64,000 nucleotides of DNA from NCBI GenBank assembly GCA_003013855.2, contig PVNU02000943.1:1-64000 (forward strand). Reading direction: 5' to 3'. Of the stretch, positions 55,910-64,000 are shown one piece after another (within the stretch, counting starts at the first letter, position 1; each line of letters starts with the position of its first letter). Below the pieces are notes generated by a model. The model was not told the origin of the DNA and did no database searches. It saw only the letters and a list, made by a program, of their open reading frames with translations. Source of the DNA: Liriodendron chinense. Lineage: Eukaryota > Streptophyta > Magnoliopsida > Magnoliales > Magnoliaceae. A program made the position numbers and the translations under genes.

Positions 55910-56125
55910 GAATTGCTTCATGTAGTCCACCATTCCAAACATGGCTGGGAGGGATTCTTTCCCAAATCCTGCGGTGTATTGTTGCTTCCAAACAGGTTTA
56001 TGGCTGGCTTTTAAATCTCACGGGAGTAAATCCAATCCTTGCCAACATTAATCATTACCTTAAAACCAATTCCATCCCACCTAATTCTACTAAAATCCAT
56101 GCGCCAAACAAGCCCTCAGACACTA
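55910..56125. repeat. MITE-like debris ending CCAAACAAGCCC
   Basis: Repeated phrases 'CCAAACATGGCTGGGAGGGA', 'CCAAACAGGTTTATGGCTGG' and a terminal 'ATCCATGCGCCAAACAAGCC' (about 56096-56115) resemble ends of the element at 2787-3417. No clear left partner. Confidence 0.4.
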
Positions 56126-56308
56126 GTACGAATTTCAATGGAATACTTATTAGTCTTGTACGTGTCACCATCTTTATTTGATGCATGTTTTTCTCTTTGA
56201 ACAGGACTCGAGAATGAAGTGAACAGCTGTGAAACGTCATCTACCGGACCAAGGGATCACCACAAATTGCTCACCTTGCTGCCTCAAACTACATGTCGAT
56301 AAACTAAA

Positions 56309-56545
56309 TAAACAACAATTAGAAGCGGTCAATGATATGAGGGATTGTTGTATATCAGGTGTAAGAAGTTGCATCGGCCTCTTCTAAATTGGTTAGTGTA
56401 GAAATTTAATGTAACAAAGCATTCATTTTACATAGGTAAGAGCGAGCTCCAAATTATTGACCGAGATATAAGCCTTATATTAGGGTTACACACAGATGGA
56501 GAGCCAATCACATTCGACTTGTGTAAAACTATAATAGTGATCTAA
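56309..56545 (+). pseudogene. Plant mobile-domain / Ulp1-transposon-associated domain remnant
   Basis: One plus-strand frame reads LLYIRCKKLHRPLLNWLV, a stop, then KFNVTKHSFYIGKSELQIID and RDISLILGLHTDGEPITFDL. The pattern 'G-L-L-x-I-x-C-x-K-L...L-x-x-W-L-V-x-x-F-N...L-x-I-x-x-x-D-I-x-L-x-L-G-L-x-x-D-G-x-P-I' is typical of the domain preceding Ulp1-type proteases or plant mobile domains in plant MULE and retro-derived proteins. Further scraps may run to about 56760 (WGKHAIATLLGSW). In-frame stops make it a remnant. Family assignment is from memory and moderate. Confidence 0.4.
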
Positions 56546-57381
56546 GAAGAATGTTCGAGTGTCGTAGAGACTTGATTTCCCTCAAGATTTCTACCCTGCT
56601 CGAGTCGTTGATCTCCGCTAGGCCGAATGCTCGTCCAAATTACCTTCAACATTTCTCGGACATAAGGTGAGCATCCAGAATGTCTTGGGGTAAGCATGCG
56701 ATTGCTACCTTGCTAGGGTCGTGGTCTGCCTATCGACTGTATGAGAGAAAGTATCTAGGAGGATGCCAGTTATTTTGACAAATATACAATTAAAAAAATA
56801 TACATTCTACGCTGGATAGCCATAAATTCATTCAACCATATAGATTAGATGCACTAAAATAATTATTTGTAACTTGAATGTATTGTATCTTTAGGTTTGG
56901 TACTTCGAGCACGCTGAGCTGGATATAGGTGCTCCGCTTTTCTATATTTAGAAAAAGTTTCCACTCGTTCGGAAATGGGGAGATAGCAAGATTGAATCAA
57001 GGGAGAGACGAGAAGCTTTAGTAAAGGAAAGGTAAGTGTAAGTCCATATGAATAAAACAAAAGGTGAAAAGCTTAATTGACGACGATTATAGATTGATAA
57101 GATGGAGTGGACCCTCATTTTCAGGTCATATTAGAGTTATGTTTGAGCCTAAGCATTCAGATGGTTATAGCTGAAATTGGCAATGCACGATGAGAGAAGA
57201 ATGAAGAAAGATCCGCTCGTCGAGAAGACCTGCATGACAAACCTGCATCCGTTGTGTCTAAGCTAGAGGAGGATTGTCTCCTTGCCACACCAAATGTATC
57301 ATAGATATTTTAGATAGAAGACTAACAACTTCAATACCACTAACATCTTGATAAGTTGAAAAAAATGGTTTCACTTACTTT

Positions 57382-57499
57382 TTGAAGAGGAAACTTGAAG
57401 ATATATCTTCTATAATTTCCAGGAGTCTTTGTCATGTATACATCCATTTTTTCATCTCCACATGAGCATAGCCGTGGTGGAATAACCCGTTTCATTTAC
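57382..57499 (-). pseudogene. GRF-type zinc-finger first exon remnant (copy 3)
   Basis: Read leftward from 57499: MKRVIPPRLCSCGDEKMDVY, then MTKTPGNYRRYIFKFPLQK and a GTAAGTG donor. It is the counterpart of copy 1 (PPRLCSCGEGK...KTSENHGR). The C-P of the finger is replaced by F-P, so a zinc ligand is missing. No second exon is recognised. Sequence similarity with copy 1 continues on both sides, for example 'TTTCATTTACCTTGATACAA' against 'TTCCATTTACCTTAAATG'. Confidence 0.55.
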
Positions 57500-57690
57500 C
57501 TTGATACAAGTTGAAAAAAATATGGATAGAAATACGTCAACAATAATCAAATTGCATGAGTATATACATTTGAGACGCATCCGTGGTGGAATAACTCGTT
57601 TCATTTACCTTGATACAAGTTGAAAAAAATATGGATAGAAATACGCCAACATTAATAAAATTGCATGAGTATATACATTTGACACGCATG
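57473..57690. repeat. 109-bp tandem duplication
   Basis: 57473-57581 is repeated at 57582-57690 with few differences ('CGTGGTGGAATAAC' to 'ATACATTTGACACGCAT'). It partly overlaps the start of GRF copy 3, so the 5' end of that remnant has been duplicated. Confidence 0.85.
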
Positions 57691-58352
57691 TGTGCTGAAT
57701 GATAAGGTTGGAATGGATGTACAATCAGATGATTCAAACCATGTATTTATTAGTATGTGAATGGATGTTCTAGCGGCATGTGAATGGATGTATTTAATGG
57801 CATGTGAATGGATATTCATATGATCCAGTTGGGAAAATCTACCTAATGGATGTTCAAATGTATTTAGTAGTATGTGAATGGATGTATTTGGTTTGGATTT
57901 GTACATATAAAAGATCTTGCCCATTACATATAAAACATTACGGATCTGTACATATAAAAGATCTTGACCATCCATATCAAAGATCATTGATCAGATGGGT
58001 GATATTTTCCAAATCAGCATGATCGTAACATGATAACCCATGAGGTGTGCGTTGCGAGTAATGAATAGTTTAAATTTATTGATTAGACTAAGTGTCTCAT
58101 TGTAACTATGTAGCATTATAATTTAAAGTCACTAACGAGACTTTTAGCTTATCCTTATTTTATAGCATTAATTACCTATTTTAAAAAATGACAAAATTAC
58201 CAATCACCAGTTGAACTGATCAAATTTTTCGGACAATATAGGCATTGGTTATGAAGGAACTTGTCCTTATGGAGGGTTGGCCACCTGATTCATGGTTCAG
58301 ATTTGTCAAAAGTGGCTTCCCATTTTATTTTTAACTCAATAGACTACTAAAG
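57691..58352. other. Intergenic stretch with short direct repeats
   Basis: 'GTGAATGGATGT' variants recur at 57757, 57779, 57803 and 57872. 'TACATATAAAAGATCTTG' occurs at 57902 and 57949. No gene recognised. Confidence 0.45.
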
Positions 58353-58678
58353 GATCACCCAACATTCAGATTTCAACGGACAAATGTCTATGAATCGAAG
58401 GCTTGGCTTGTTACATCAACTTGATTTTTTTTACTATGACTTAACAATAGTGGGTTCAGGAGTTAGTCCCCACCCCCAACTTTATTTTCCCCCAAATCGG
58501 ATAAGAGGTTTTTTATTGAAAAATTGCTTGAAGAAAACCCAAATGAAATGCATATTTAATCCAAGAATGTTTGAAATTTGTACTTGATTATGAAGCCGAG
58601 TTTGCGGTGAGAGAGGTTGGTGTCGGTGCAGGGTTTGCGATGAGAGGGATTAATGCCGGAGAGATGGAGGTAGTTGCT

Positions 58679-58731
<53 letters not shown>

Positions 58732-58886
58732 GGGGAGAGTGGGAGAGAGGGTTGGTGGCTAGGGCTTCTTCATAGGATGAGGGAAATAGTAGAGAGAGAG
58801 AGAGAGCGAGAGACGACGTTCAGAATAGAGAGTGGGGAAGAGTGGGAGAGGGTTAGCAGCTAGGGCTTCTTCTTAGGAGGGAGATA

Positions 58887-58920
<34 letters not shown>
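58353..58920. repeat. Duplicated flank shared with 3595-3960, with GA microsatellites
   Basis: It matches the flank left of satellite array A in order and orientation. It contains (GA)n at 58680-58728, shorter GA tracts at 58791-58806, and (AG)n at 58890-58918. The shared 'GGCTAGGGCTTCTTCATAGGA' block occurs again, modified, at 58858-58880, so part of it is locally repeated. Confidence 0.6.
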
Positions 58921-58921
<1 letters not shown>

Positions 58922-58969
58922 TACGGCCTTTTAGGGAGCGAATTAGCTGTTACTTGACCCCTTGCCATG

Positions 58970-59425
58970 TGAGGCCCACCTTAATGTATTTCTTATATAT
59001 CTATGTCGCCTGTCTGTTTTCTGATCTCATTTTAGGATGTCATACTAAACTTTAAGAAGATCCAAATCTCAGGTAGACCATACTACTATAAACAGTGATA
59101 AATGATTGTTAATAACTTTTTGTTGGCCATAAAAGTTTTAAATCAAGCTGATCTTTGTATTTTCCCTTCATCAAGATCTTCTTAAAAGTATCAACCATTT
59201 GGATGGAAAGTAAACATCAATAAAGCCTTACAATGAGCCTTTGGAATTTTTAATCTTGAGGCACTCAATCTTCAGTTTTTTCGTATGGTCCACTTGAGAT
59301 TTGGATCCACTTAATTTTTAGGACTGTCTCCTAAAATGGACTATCGAAATGGATGGACTGCGTGGATATATAAAAAAAAGCATCAAGGTGGACCCACGGT
59401 AAGGGTAACACCCACTAAGTTGTTA
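58970..59425. mobile_element. Fold-back MITE, near full length, left of array B
   Basis: Same subfamily as 47993-48482. The left arm has 'GTGAGGCCCACCTTAATGTA', 'TTTCTTATATATCTATGTCG' and 'CAAATCTCAGGTAGACCATA'. The right arm has 'TGGTCCACTTGAGATTTGG', 'ATGGACTGCGTGGATATATA' and 'GGGTAACACCCACTAAG'. Confidence 0.7.
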
Positions 59426-59435
59426 TTGAGCTTCC

Positions 59436-61098
59436 ATAACATGTCAAATGCTTTCACCAAACTCCTTCTTGGGTGCGTATCCACCTGAGAAGACGCATCA
59501 TTAGGATACAGAGACTATGGAAGTACTCTAATCCCACACCGACGAACACCAACGCATATCGTACCCCTAAAATAACATCGATATACTCTGACTTGCATTA
59601 CAACCCCTTAGATCACGCGTCGAACACTTTCACCAAACTCCTTCCTGGGTGTGTATTCACCTGAGCAGATGCATAATTAGGGTACCGAGACTACGAAAGC
59701 AATTTAACCCCACGCTGACGAACATCGGCGCACACTGTACCCTAAAATAGCATTGATCTACTTCGACTAGCACTGCAGCCCATTCTAACGCATGTGGAAC
59801 GTTTTCACCGAATTATAAGTGGGTGCGTATCCACCTAAGAAGACACTACATCAGGGTACTGACACTCCGAAAGCATTCTAATTCCACATCGATGAACATT
59901 AAACCCCCAAAATAGTAACAGTTCACTCTGACTTAAATTGTAGCCCCTTCGATTGCATGTCGAACACTTTCACCAAACTTCTTCTGTGGTGCGTATCCAC
60001 TTGAGAAGATGTAGCGTTAGGGTACTAGGACTACGGAAGCACTCTAACCCTACATCGACGAACACTGATGCACACCATACCCTTAAATAGTACTAATCCA
60101 CTATGACTTGCACTGCAGCCCCTTCGATAACACGTGGAACGCTTTCACCGCATATCCACCTAAGAAGACGCTACATCAGGGTACCGACATTCCTTAAGCA
60201 CTCTAACCCCACACTGACGAACACTGACATACATCGAACCCCCAAAATAATAACAGTTCACTCTAACTTGTACTGTATCCTCTTCGATCGCACGTGAAAT
60301 GCTTTCACCGAACTCCTTCCTAGGTGTGTATCCACATGAGAAGATACAGCATTAGGGTACTGAGACTATAAAACAACTTTAACCCCACACCGATGAACAC
60401 TGACGAACATAGACCCTTTGAATGTATGTCGAACTGTTTCGTTGAAATATGAATGTGTGTATCTATAAGAGAAGACGTTATGTCAGGATGTGGAGACTCT
60501 TGATACACCCAAACCACAAACTCACGCGAATTGAACCCCTAAAATAACATTTATCTACTCTGACTTGCACTGCCGCCCTTTCGATTTCACATCGAACGCT
60601 TTCACCGAACTATGACTAGGTGAGTATCTACTTGCGAAGATGCAATATTAGGGTACCGAGACTCTGGAAATAATCCAACCCCACACCGTCAAACACCGAC
60701 GGACACTGAACCCCTAAAATAGCATTAATTCACTCCAATTTGCATCGTAGCCCCTTTGATCGCACGTCGAATGCTTTCACCGAACTATGAGTGGATGTAT
60801 ATCCACTTGTGAAGATGCTGCATCAGGTTATGAGACTCTGAAAACACTTTAACCCTACACCGAAGAACACTAATGCACATCGAAGACTTAAAATAGCACT
60901 GATCCACTCTGACTTACTTTGCAACCCCTTTGAACGCACATCAAACGCTTTTACCGGACTAGTCATGTGTGCATATCCACCTGTGAAGACATTACATCAA
61001 GGTATGAAGACTCCTGACACATTCAAACCACACATCAACACATACTGATCTACACTGACTTACACTATAGCCCATTAACGTACATTAAAGTCTTTTAC
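59436..61098. repeat. Satellite array B: ~10 diverged monomers of the ~174-bp family
   Basis: The block 'GAACACTTTCACC' or a variant recurs at 59446, 59621, 59796, 59961, 60136, 60296, 60430, 60593, 60768, 60942 and 61086, with spacing mostly 160-175 bp and a short 134-bp unit. Monomers share 'GTGCGTATCCACCT', 'AGAAGACGC', 'GGGTACCGAGACT' and 'CTCTGACTTGCACTGCAGCC' with array A but are more diverged and lack the clear dimer alternation. Confidence 0.8.
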
Positions 61099-61438
61099 CA
61101 GCCCACAATGAATACATGTGGTTTATCCATGCCATCCATTTACTTTTTAGGTTCTTTTATGAGTGTGGTAGAAAATTGAAGAATGTTGAAAGTTTTGAAG
61201 GAACACACCAGACGAAATAGTTAGAATAATAATTTTAACAATAAACCTTCAATGAACTCTTTCTTATGGTATAGTCTACTTGAGTTTTAGATAATCTCCT
61301 TTTTTTAATTGAAGCCTTAAAATTATCTTCCAAAATAGATGGATGGAGTGGATAAAACACATGAGTCAAGGGGGGCCTTACACAGTTTCCTGAGTAATCG
61401 GTATCCTCTATGACTCATCAGAGACTGTGCAACCTTGT
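61099..61438. mobile_element. Fold-back MITE copy right of array B
   Basis: 'GCCCACAATGAATACATGTG', 'TATCCATGCCATCCATTTAC', 'GATGGATGGAGTGGATAAAA' and 'CACATGAGTCAAGGGGGGCC' identify the family. The left end is truncated at the satellite; the right end is replaced at 61439 by an LTR-like terminus. Confidence 0.6.
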
Positions 61439-62136
61439 TGTAGTACCCCAAAATTTTCGCGCTCGCGTATGTACACAAGTGCTTAAACATGTGCACATCT
61501 CAAAATCGGAACCCGTATTTTTCGAACAACGTGACTTGGATTTGTGCCCATCTATTCACATGTACCCTTAAGACTTTGTGAATCTTCATACACTTGATCA
61601 ATTATCGATTTAACCATGAAAAAACTCATCTTGAACCTATTCAACTAGCAAAGACCTAATTAGATGCCTCCTCTTGTGGATTTAAACCTTTCACTAGGAA
61701 ATCTTCTATCATCAAATCTTAGCTCCCATTCCGTACCTCAGTTCTGACCGTTTGGCATCTCAATCGATTAAAGTGGCTCAATTACAAATCGAATCACTTT
61801 AATTGTCGATCTAGGATAGTTGTTTAGGGTCGCCTAAATAGAAATTAGAGATGTCCATCATCCTTTATGAAGAGTCAGGTCATCCAACCATCCATTAAGA
61901 CTAGCATGTCCAACCGTCCATCATGCAGCCACCAATTCAACCCATCAATCCCAAACAACTCATCGTAGTTTTAGTTATATGGCTCACCTAAGCTTTGGAT
62001 CTATACCATTTTTGTGCCCATATCCTGTCCTGACCCGACCAACCCTAAGAACGATTGGGATTTCTTAAACCACTCCAAGTGAGTTCCTTGACCCGGGAAA
62101 AAAAAAAAAAAAAAAAAAAAAAAAGACTACAGCCAG
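61439..62136 (+). repeat. LTR-like 5' terminus TGTAGTACCCC and following unidentified sequence
   Basis: TGTAGTACCCCAAAATTTTC resembles the start of Tekay/Del-type LTRs (compare 40190). The sequence continues without ORF to a 23-base poly-A run at about 62099-62124. No 3' end or duplication is seen, so this is a candidate only. Confidence 0.3.
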
Positions 62137-62480
62137 CACTACAAGAAAAATGACATTTACCCTGGAAATTTCTACCAAGGAAATGAATTTCCTAGGTAAT
62201 AAGACACTTTTCTCGATGCAATTCGTATTTCATGGGTAAATACTGCACTTTTACCAAGGACAATTTTCCTTGGTAAAAGTTATAAACACCGATGAAATTA
62301 AAATTTCGTAGGTAAAACAAGGGATTATATCATGGCTAAAAATATGAAATATAAAAGAGTTGGAACCTTACTTTTACCGAGGACAAATTCCTGGTTAAAG
62401 CATAATACTACTCAGGAAATTTGTATTTTGTTGGTAATTCCTAATTTTACTGAGGAAATTTTTCCTCGATAAAGGGTCAC
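62137..62480 (+). mobile_element. CACTA transposon terminus with subterminal repeats
   Basis: CACTACAAGAAAAATGACAT at 62137 is a canonical CACTA end. It is followed by repeated short inverted motifs ('TTTACCAAGGACAATTTTCC', 'TTACCGAGGACAAATT', 'ACTGAGGAAATTTTTCC') of the kind bound by CACTA transposases. The opposite terminus is not seen. Confidence 0.65.
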
Positions 62481-62794
62481 TTTTGATGTGATACATCTAG
62501 ATGCACGTGGGTAGTGGCATATGAGCCTGACTTGATTGTGTAGGTGTTAGGTATGTAACGATGATTGAGAAATACTCATGTAGATTTTTTTGCTTTGTAT
62601 AAAATATTGAAAAAGTTAAAAGTTCTCATTTCTTTTTTTCTTAGTCAAATTTTACATCATTTACTCTATCAAGGTACTATACTGGCTGATGATAAGGATT
62701 CATGATTAAATCCATGGAAAATTTTTCACACTTGGTAGAGGTTGGGGGCTGCTTCGATGTGGATGTTGGGGAGACTGGCTCACCATTTGCAAAC
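62481..62794. other. Intergenic stretch, no gene recognised
   Basis: Nothing recognised. It lies between two CACTA-type ends in the same orientation. Confidence 0.4.
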
Positions 62795-62880
62795 CACTAC
62801 AAGAAAAGATGTTATAGGCGGCATTTAGGGATTTTGTTTTAACGGCGCCAAGTAAGATGGAGCGTTGGTAAACAAACCCC
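62795..62880 (+). mobile_element. Second CACTA transposon terminus
   Basis: CACTACAAGAAAAGATGTTA at 62795, followed by 'GGCGGCATTTAGGGATTTTG' and 'TAACGGCGCCAAGTAAGATG', phrases typical of subterminal regions of another CACTA family. No partner end in the window; the element may extend beyond 64000 or be truncated. Confidence 0.55.
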
Positions 62881-62934
62881 TATAAATAGAAAATAACAAA
62901 ACCTAGTCTCATTTCAACCTCTCCCCGCCCCAAT

Positions 62935-63151
<217 letters not shown>

Positions 63152-63223
63152 GTGCATGTCGATCTCGTGCCCAATCTCTCTCTTGAGATCGAGCAATGTA
63201 GATGTTGAGTGTTGGAAAAACCC

Positions 63224-63908
63224 TAAGGGGTCGTTTGGATAGGCTGTAAATTATTTACTAGTAAATGGGCATTTTTTGTGTTTGGATGCTCCCATTTGCT
63301 AGTAAATGATTTAATAGTAGTAAATGATTTACTAGCGAATCCCCTCTCCCATTTACTAGCAAAAAGGTGAGATTTCATTTACTAGTAAATGGGATAAATG
63401 GCAATGGATCTATTTTCAAATTTCTGCTTTAAAAGCAGATTCGCACCTGCTGTGAAATCACATCCAACGGCTCTCTCTCCCTCTCCCTCTCTGCAATCTC
63501 CCTCCCTCCCTCTCGTGATCTTCCAAGCTTCAAACACCCTTCCGGCAGCGGCTCTCCACCTGTATGGCCTTTGACAATAGCATTTGAATTCGTGTGCCCA
63601 CTTGTATGGCTCACATACTACTAGGTTTTTTTTAGGATTAACTCTAAGCTTTAGTGGCATGGGCTTGACCCAATGATCCACTTGAAAGGAAATTCCAACA
63701 TGTAGTTTGAATGTTATTTGCTAAATTGATTTTCAGGTGTGAATATACAATTACAGGATATAACCCATTTACAGGCTATCCAAACACTGTAAATGATTTA
63801 CTAGTAAATCATTTACAACTTACATCCAAACAGAAGGTAGTAAATCATTTACTAGCACTTAAGTCATTTACTAGTAAATGATTTACAGCCTATCCAAACG
63901 ACCCCTAA
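63224..63908. mobile_element. Tourist-like (PIF/Harbinger) MITE with TAA duplications
   Basis: TAA at 63224-63226 and 63906-63908 flank an element of 679 bp (63227-63905). Its ends are perfectly inverted: GGGGTCGTTTGGATAGGCTG on the left and its complement on the right. ATTTACTAGTAAAT-type palindromes repeat in both subterminal regions (63250-63390 and 63790-63885). An inner 'GGCTATCCAAACACTGTAAA' at 63774 is a second, degenerate copy of the end. TAA duplication and GGG...GTTTGG ends are the Tourist signature. No coding function; the 63382-63681 open frame is not a gene. Confidence 0.85.
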
Positions 63909-64000
63909 TTAAGGTTTTACAATCGTGAATTCCTAATTAGGGATTTTCAAATTAAATCCCTAATTGAATGTTGAAGAAATCCTAAATAGGGTTTTACAAT

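Overview
This looks like transposon-rich, apparently gene-poor nuclear DNA from a flowering plant. Everything with recognisable coding similarity belongs to plant mobile elements or to small zinc-finger gene remnants. Introns with GT..AG borders, PIF/Harbinger, MuDR, hAT and CACTA elements, and a Ty3/gypsy element of the Tat lineage all point to an angiosperm. The very abundant fold-back repeat described below makes me suspect a magnoliid, but that is inference. I see no intact host gene, no rRNA or tRNA gene and no CRISPR array.

Layout. 0-9 kb: a GRF zinc-finger pseudogene (1.44-1.76 kb, minus), terminal-inverted-repeat elements, then an array of about 22 copies of a ~174-bp satellite monomer (4.89-8.65 kb). 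9-12.7 kb: fold-back MITEs (one with a perfect 9-bp target duplication) and an LTR-like remnant. 12.7-16.2 kb: coding debris of transposases, including a recognisable MuDR/MULE transposase pseudogene on the minus strand. 17-23.6 kb: two copies of an unidentified coding-like repeat. Between them, on the minus strand, lies a Harbinger fragment carrying a Myb/SANT gene and a small ORF with a caulimovirus-VI/RNase H1 N-terminal type domain. 25.8-26.5 kb: a hAT MITE with an 8-bp target duplication. 26.56-38.15 kb: a MULE-type MITE (9-bp duplication) split by a complete 11.06-kb Tat-type LTR retrotransposon (5-bp duplication CCATG, 1099-bp LTRs, antisense extra gene). 39.5-46.2 kb: a Harbinger element (nuclease plus Myb/SANT) whose nuclease gene is split by a 3.8-kb probable solo LTR (5-bp duplication GTCAA). 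46.27-53.56 kb: a second Harbinger element with candidate TIRs and TAA duplications; it holds nuclease, Myb/SANT and the same RNase H1-N-type third ORF. 53.9-54.3 kb: another GRF zinc-finger pseudogene. 55.5-61.1 kb: tandem duplications, a third GRF remnant and a second, shorter array of the same satellite. 61.4-64 kb: CACTA termini, microsatellites and a Tourist-like MITE with TAA duplications.

How the parts relate. The nested insertions give a relative history: MULE-MITE before the Tat retrotransposon, and Harbinger before the solo LTR. Two segments about 56 kb apart (1.4-8.65 kb and 57.3-61.1 kb) share the order GRF remnant, unique flank, fold-back MITE, satellite array, which suggests an old segmental duplication. 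The most interesting signal is the small RNase H1-N-type ORF with a hydrophobic tail. It lies about 0.5-0.6 kb downstream of, and co-oriented with, the Harbinger Myb/SANT gene at two separate loci, so it may be a third component of this Harbinger family.
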